From Chishuiella changwenlii (GTDB lineage: Bacteria > Bacteroidota > Bacteroidia > Flavobacteriales > Weeksellaceae), in assembly GCF_900142565.1 (NCBI RefSeq), contig NZ_FRBH01000004.1:1-64000 (forward strand): 64,000 nt of DNA. Direction: 5' to 3'. Each line of letters starts with the position of its first letter. Within the stretch, counting starts at the first letter, position 1. The translations under genes and the position numbers were made by a program. Below, in pieces: positions 61,920 through 64,000 of the stretch. Under the pieces are notes generated by a model that made no database searches, had not been told where the DNA came from, and saw only the letters and a program-made list of their open reading frames with translations.

Positions 61920-61927
61920 TATATTTG
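61920..61927 (+). promoter_or_regulatory. -7 box of the BlaI/M56 operon
   Basis: TATATTTG matches TAnnTTTG and lies 26 bp before the BlaI start. A -33 element is not clear. The downstream TTTGTAGTAATAAAATTACAAACGT contains a TTTGTA/TACAAA inverted repeat that is a possible BlaI operator. Confidence 0.55.
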
Positions 61928-61946
61928 TAGTAATAAAATTACAAAC
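61924..61946. promoter_or_regulatory. Possible BlaI operator
   Basis: TTTGTAGTAATAAAATTACAAA contains inverted arms TTTGTA and TACAAA (with GTAAT/ATTAC inside), with the -7 box overlapping its left end. BlaI-family repressors bind TACA/TGTA dyads, so this is a good candidate for autorepression. Inference from motif and position only. Confidence 0.5.
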
Positions 61947-61952
61947 GTAGAT

Positions 61953-62330
61953 ATGAAAGTAAAATTATCAAGAAGAGAAGAAGAAGTAATGGAAGTTATT
62001 TGGAGCGGAAAAAATGTTTACGCAAAAGATATTATCGATTCTTATGATGATCCGAAACCAGCCAATACAACAATTTCTACTTTACTTAAGCGTATGTACG
62101 ATAAAGGGTACATTGATTTTGAACAAATGGGAAATTCTCGCAGATATTATGCATTGGTTAAAAAAGAAGATTATTTCTCTAAAGAAGTGAAAGGTATAAT
62201 TTCTAATTTCTTTAATAATTCGGCAACTCAATTTGCATCATTCTTTGCAAAATCAAACAACATGTCTGTAGAAGAATTAGAAAATTTACGTGATTTAATT
62301 GACAATGAAATAGATCGAAAAAAGAAATAG
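61953..62330 (+). CDS. BlaI/MecI/CopY-family transcriptional repressor
   Basis: This 125-residue winged-helix repressor has KLSRREEEVMEVIWSGKNVYAKDIIDSYDDPKPANTTISTLLKRMYDKGYIDFEQMGNSRRYYALVKKEDYFSKEVKGIISNFFNNSATQF, the standard BlaI/MecI order. In known systems such repressors are cleaved when the membrane peptidase partner is activated. It is 3 bp before an M56 peptidase gene and a TACA-type dyad lies in its promoter, so the pair forms a BlaI/BlaR1-like module. Confidence 0.94.
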   Translation: MKVKLSRREEEVMEVIWSGKNVYAKDIIDSYDDPKPANTTISTLLKRMYDKGYIDFEQMGNSRRYYALVKKEDYFSKEVKGIISNFFNNSATQFASFFAKSNNMSVEELENLRDLIDNEIDRKKK

Positions 62331-62333
62331 TTT

Positions 62334-64000
62334 ATGATTGCTTATCTAATAAAATTTATTCTCTGCTCTGGTTTTTTATATTCATTTTATAAGCTTTTAT
62401 TGGAGCGAGAAAGCATGTATAAAATCAATAGATTTTATTTAATTTTTGCTTTATTATTTTCTCTTACAGCACCTTTGTATAAAATAGATTTACCTATTTC
62501 TACAAGTGAAACCAATATTTCTCCGGAATTATTAGCTTTCATTATGCAAAATCCTGAATTATTTCAGCAAGAAGAAGGTATTAGTTTAGGTTCTATTTTA
62601 GGTTTTATAGTTGGAATTATTTGTGTAATTCTTCTTGTAAAATTTATTTATAACTTATTTGAGCTTTTATTTAAAATAAACACAGATGAAAAAATTAAAG
62701 ATAAGGAAATCACCTACGTTCTTGATTTAGAATCTGAGCAACCTTACAGTTTTTGGAAGTATATTTTTATTCCAGAAAAACAGCTTAATCAATTGCATCA
62801 AAATCTGATAGATCACGAAAAAGCACATTGTATACAAAAACATAGCTTTGATATTTTATTTATTGAAATTTTTCAGATTATCTTTTGGTTTAACCCATTT
62901 GTTTACTTCTACAAAAAATCCATTAAGCTTAATCACGAGTTTTTAGCTGATGAATATGTTTTGCAAAAAGAAACTGATATAAAAACCTATCAACATCAAA
63001 TTTTAGATTGTATTGCAACACAATCTCCATCTATAATGGCAAGTAATTTCAATTTTATTTTAACTAAAAAACGATTAATTATGATGACAAAAAATACATC
63101 TCAGCGAAAAATAAAATTTTTATCGTTCGCTTCTCTCCCATTTATTTTAAGTGCTTTTGTATTGTTTAGTCAAAAATCTTTTGCGCAAGAAGTAGAAAAG
63201 AATGCACAAAAAGTAGAAGAGACATTAGACAAAACAGTAAAATCCCAAGCAGATGATATTTTTGGTTCTAAAAATAATTTAGCTATAAAAGATACAATTA
63301 AAAAAAGCGGAAGTTTTAATACAATTGCAAACAGTGATTCTTCAAAAGCAAGTGATATAAAATCGATTGATGTTAACAAAAAAAACAACCAAGTAATTAT
63401 TGTAAAAAATAACAATGATACCATATACAAGTCTGTTTCAACATTTTCACAAAATAGCAATAAACCTATCATTATAAAAGATCTCAAAATAAATGATGTG
63501 ATTACTAGTGATGTTAAAAAAAGTTTAGAGGACTTAAATGTAAAAGATATCAAAGCTATAAATGTGATTAAAAATGACAAGAAAATGATTATTACAATGA
63601 ATGATTCTATTACGTATAATTATAATCTTGACGATAAAAAATTGACAGCTTTAAAGAAAGGTGATATTTCATTTCTAAAAAATGAAAAAGATAATCTTAA
63701 GAAGAATTTTAATATATCAATTGACCCTAAAAATGTTATTGTAAAAGATGGATTTTCAATTTATATTGATGATAAAGGTGTAGAACATAAAGTGAATAAT
63801 ACTAAGATTAACAAAATTTACATCTCTAATAAATCTGGTAATGATAATGTCGTTGTAAATGGTAAAAATGTTGGAACATCTAATACTTATACCTACACTT
63901 ATACTTCTAATGATAATAAATCTATCGATGAACAAATAAAAGATCTTAAACAAAAAGAACTTAATACCAAAAAACAAATTAAATCTTTAGAGAAACTGAA
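62334..64000 (+). CDS. M56 (BlaR1-like) metallopeptidase, truncated by window edge
   Basis: An open frame starts at the ATG 3 bp after blaI and continues without a stop to the right edge (555 codons and more). The N-terminal part has hydrophobic segments (about 2-20, 34-48, 87-107) around the M56 domain, with the zinc motif DHEKAHCIQKHSFD (HExxH at 161-165) and NHEFLADEYVL (Glu202). A fourth membrane helix follows (about 263-282, FASLPFILSAFVLFSQ). The long periplasmic part is Lys/Asn-rich with a plug-like segment VKDIKAINVIKND. No penicillin-binding domain is seen so far. It is probably the sensor-protease of the BlaI pair; the signal is unknown. Confidence 0.88.
   Translation, partial: MIAYLIKFILCSGFLYSFYKLLLERESMYKINRFYLIFALLFSLTAPLYKIDLPISTSETNISPELLAFIMQNPELFQQEEGISLGSILGFIVGIICVILLVKFIYNLFELLFKINTDEKIKDKEITYVLDLESEQPYSFWKYIFIPEKQLNQLHQNLIDHEKAHCIQKHSFDILFIEIFQIIFWFNPFVYFYKKSIKLNHEFLADEYVLQKETDIKTYQHQILDCIATQSPSIMASNFNFILTKKRLIMMTKNTSQRKIKFLSFASLPFILSAFVLFSQKSFAQEVEKNAQKVEETLDKTVKSQADDIFGSKNNLAIKDTIKKSGSFNTIANSDSSKASDIKSIDVNKKNNQVIIVKNNNDTIYKSVSTFSQNSNKPIIIKDLKINDVITSDVKKSLEDLNVKDIKAINVIKNDKKMIITMNDSITYNYNLDDKKLTALKKGDISFLKNEKDNLKKNFNISIDPKNVIVKDGFSIYIDDKGVEHKVNNTKINKIYISNKSGNDNVVVNGKNVGTSNTYTYTYTSNDNKSIDEQIKDLKQKELNTKKQIKSLEKL

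Noticed and set aside
63170-63580. Minus-strand ORF of 136 codons near the right edge
   Set aside because: It is antisense to the M56 peptidase gene, which has the HExxH motif and runs off the edge; the hydrophobic antisense peptide is a by-product of the Lys/Asn-rich sense strand.
63756-63977. Minus-strand ORF of 73 codons near the right edge
   Set aside because: Antisense shadow of the same M56 gene, with no domain.

Overview
This 64 kb window is chromosomal DNA from a low-GC (roughly 30%) member of the Bacteroidota, most likely the class Flavobacteriia. The evidence is a FecI/FecR/SusC/SusD locus, promoters with the Bacteroidota -7 box TAnnTTTG, many short lipoprotein or Ala-Gln signal peptides, a bacillithiol deacetylase (BshB1), MiaE, and an M56/BlaI pair. 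A Weeksellaceae-type genome (Empedobacter-like) is a guess from gene content and is not proven here. No phage, insertion sequence, integrase, rRNA or CRISPR array was seen.

Layout. 1-6.3 kb: a ketoacyl synthase III, a lipoprotein glutathione peroxidase followed by bshB1, three tandem tRNA-His genes, a nitroreductase, a luciferase-like oxidoreductase and miaE. 6.4-12.5 kb: a glycosyltransferase, a RelE-type toxin-antitoxin pair, two paralogous secreted proteins, and a sulfur module (TauE exporter, TPMT-like methyltransferase, MBL-rhodanese protein). 12.8-16.7 kb: four tRNA-Lys genes, then a LytS/LytTR two-component pair divergent from a two-gene envelope operon. 16.8-25 kb: typA, an accessory patch (WG-like lipoprotein, SUKH protein, small lipoprotein) and a TPR histidine kinase with its LuxR-type regulator. 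25-32.9 kb: mixed housekeeping genes, including aroK and pncB, plus an ATP-cone/Mrr-type nuclease.

32.9-33.8 kb is a 950 bp region with no supported gene except a possible 23-codon ORF; it carries a heptamer tandem repeat and precedes rpsF-rpsR-rplI. 35.2-38.9 kb: two tandem DUF5694 genes next to a second LytS/LytTR pair. 38.9-44.5 kb: envelope proteins, mtaB and a solute-binding lipoprotein. 44.5-52.6 kb: an ECF sigma/FecR/SusC/SusD/phosphoesterase uptake locus. 53-59.4 kb: an FMN glutamate-synthase-like protein, then a LacI-controlled polyol or uronate island (dehydrogenase, MFS permease, outer-membrane barrel). 59.4-64 kb: lipocalin, alpha/beta hydrolase, amidohydrolase, and a BlaI/M56 peptidase pair cut by the right edge.

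The most interesting pattern is regulatory. Both LytS/LytTR loci have pairs of 9-bp direct repeats separated by exactly 12 bp, the spacing known for LytTR-domain binding sites. One such pair lies upstream of each DUF5694 gene and one lies upstream of the unknown-DUF6268 operon. All three are centred about 50-55 bp upstream of the predicted transcription start. This suggests two dedicated, locally encoded LytTR regulons controlling exported proteins of unknown function.
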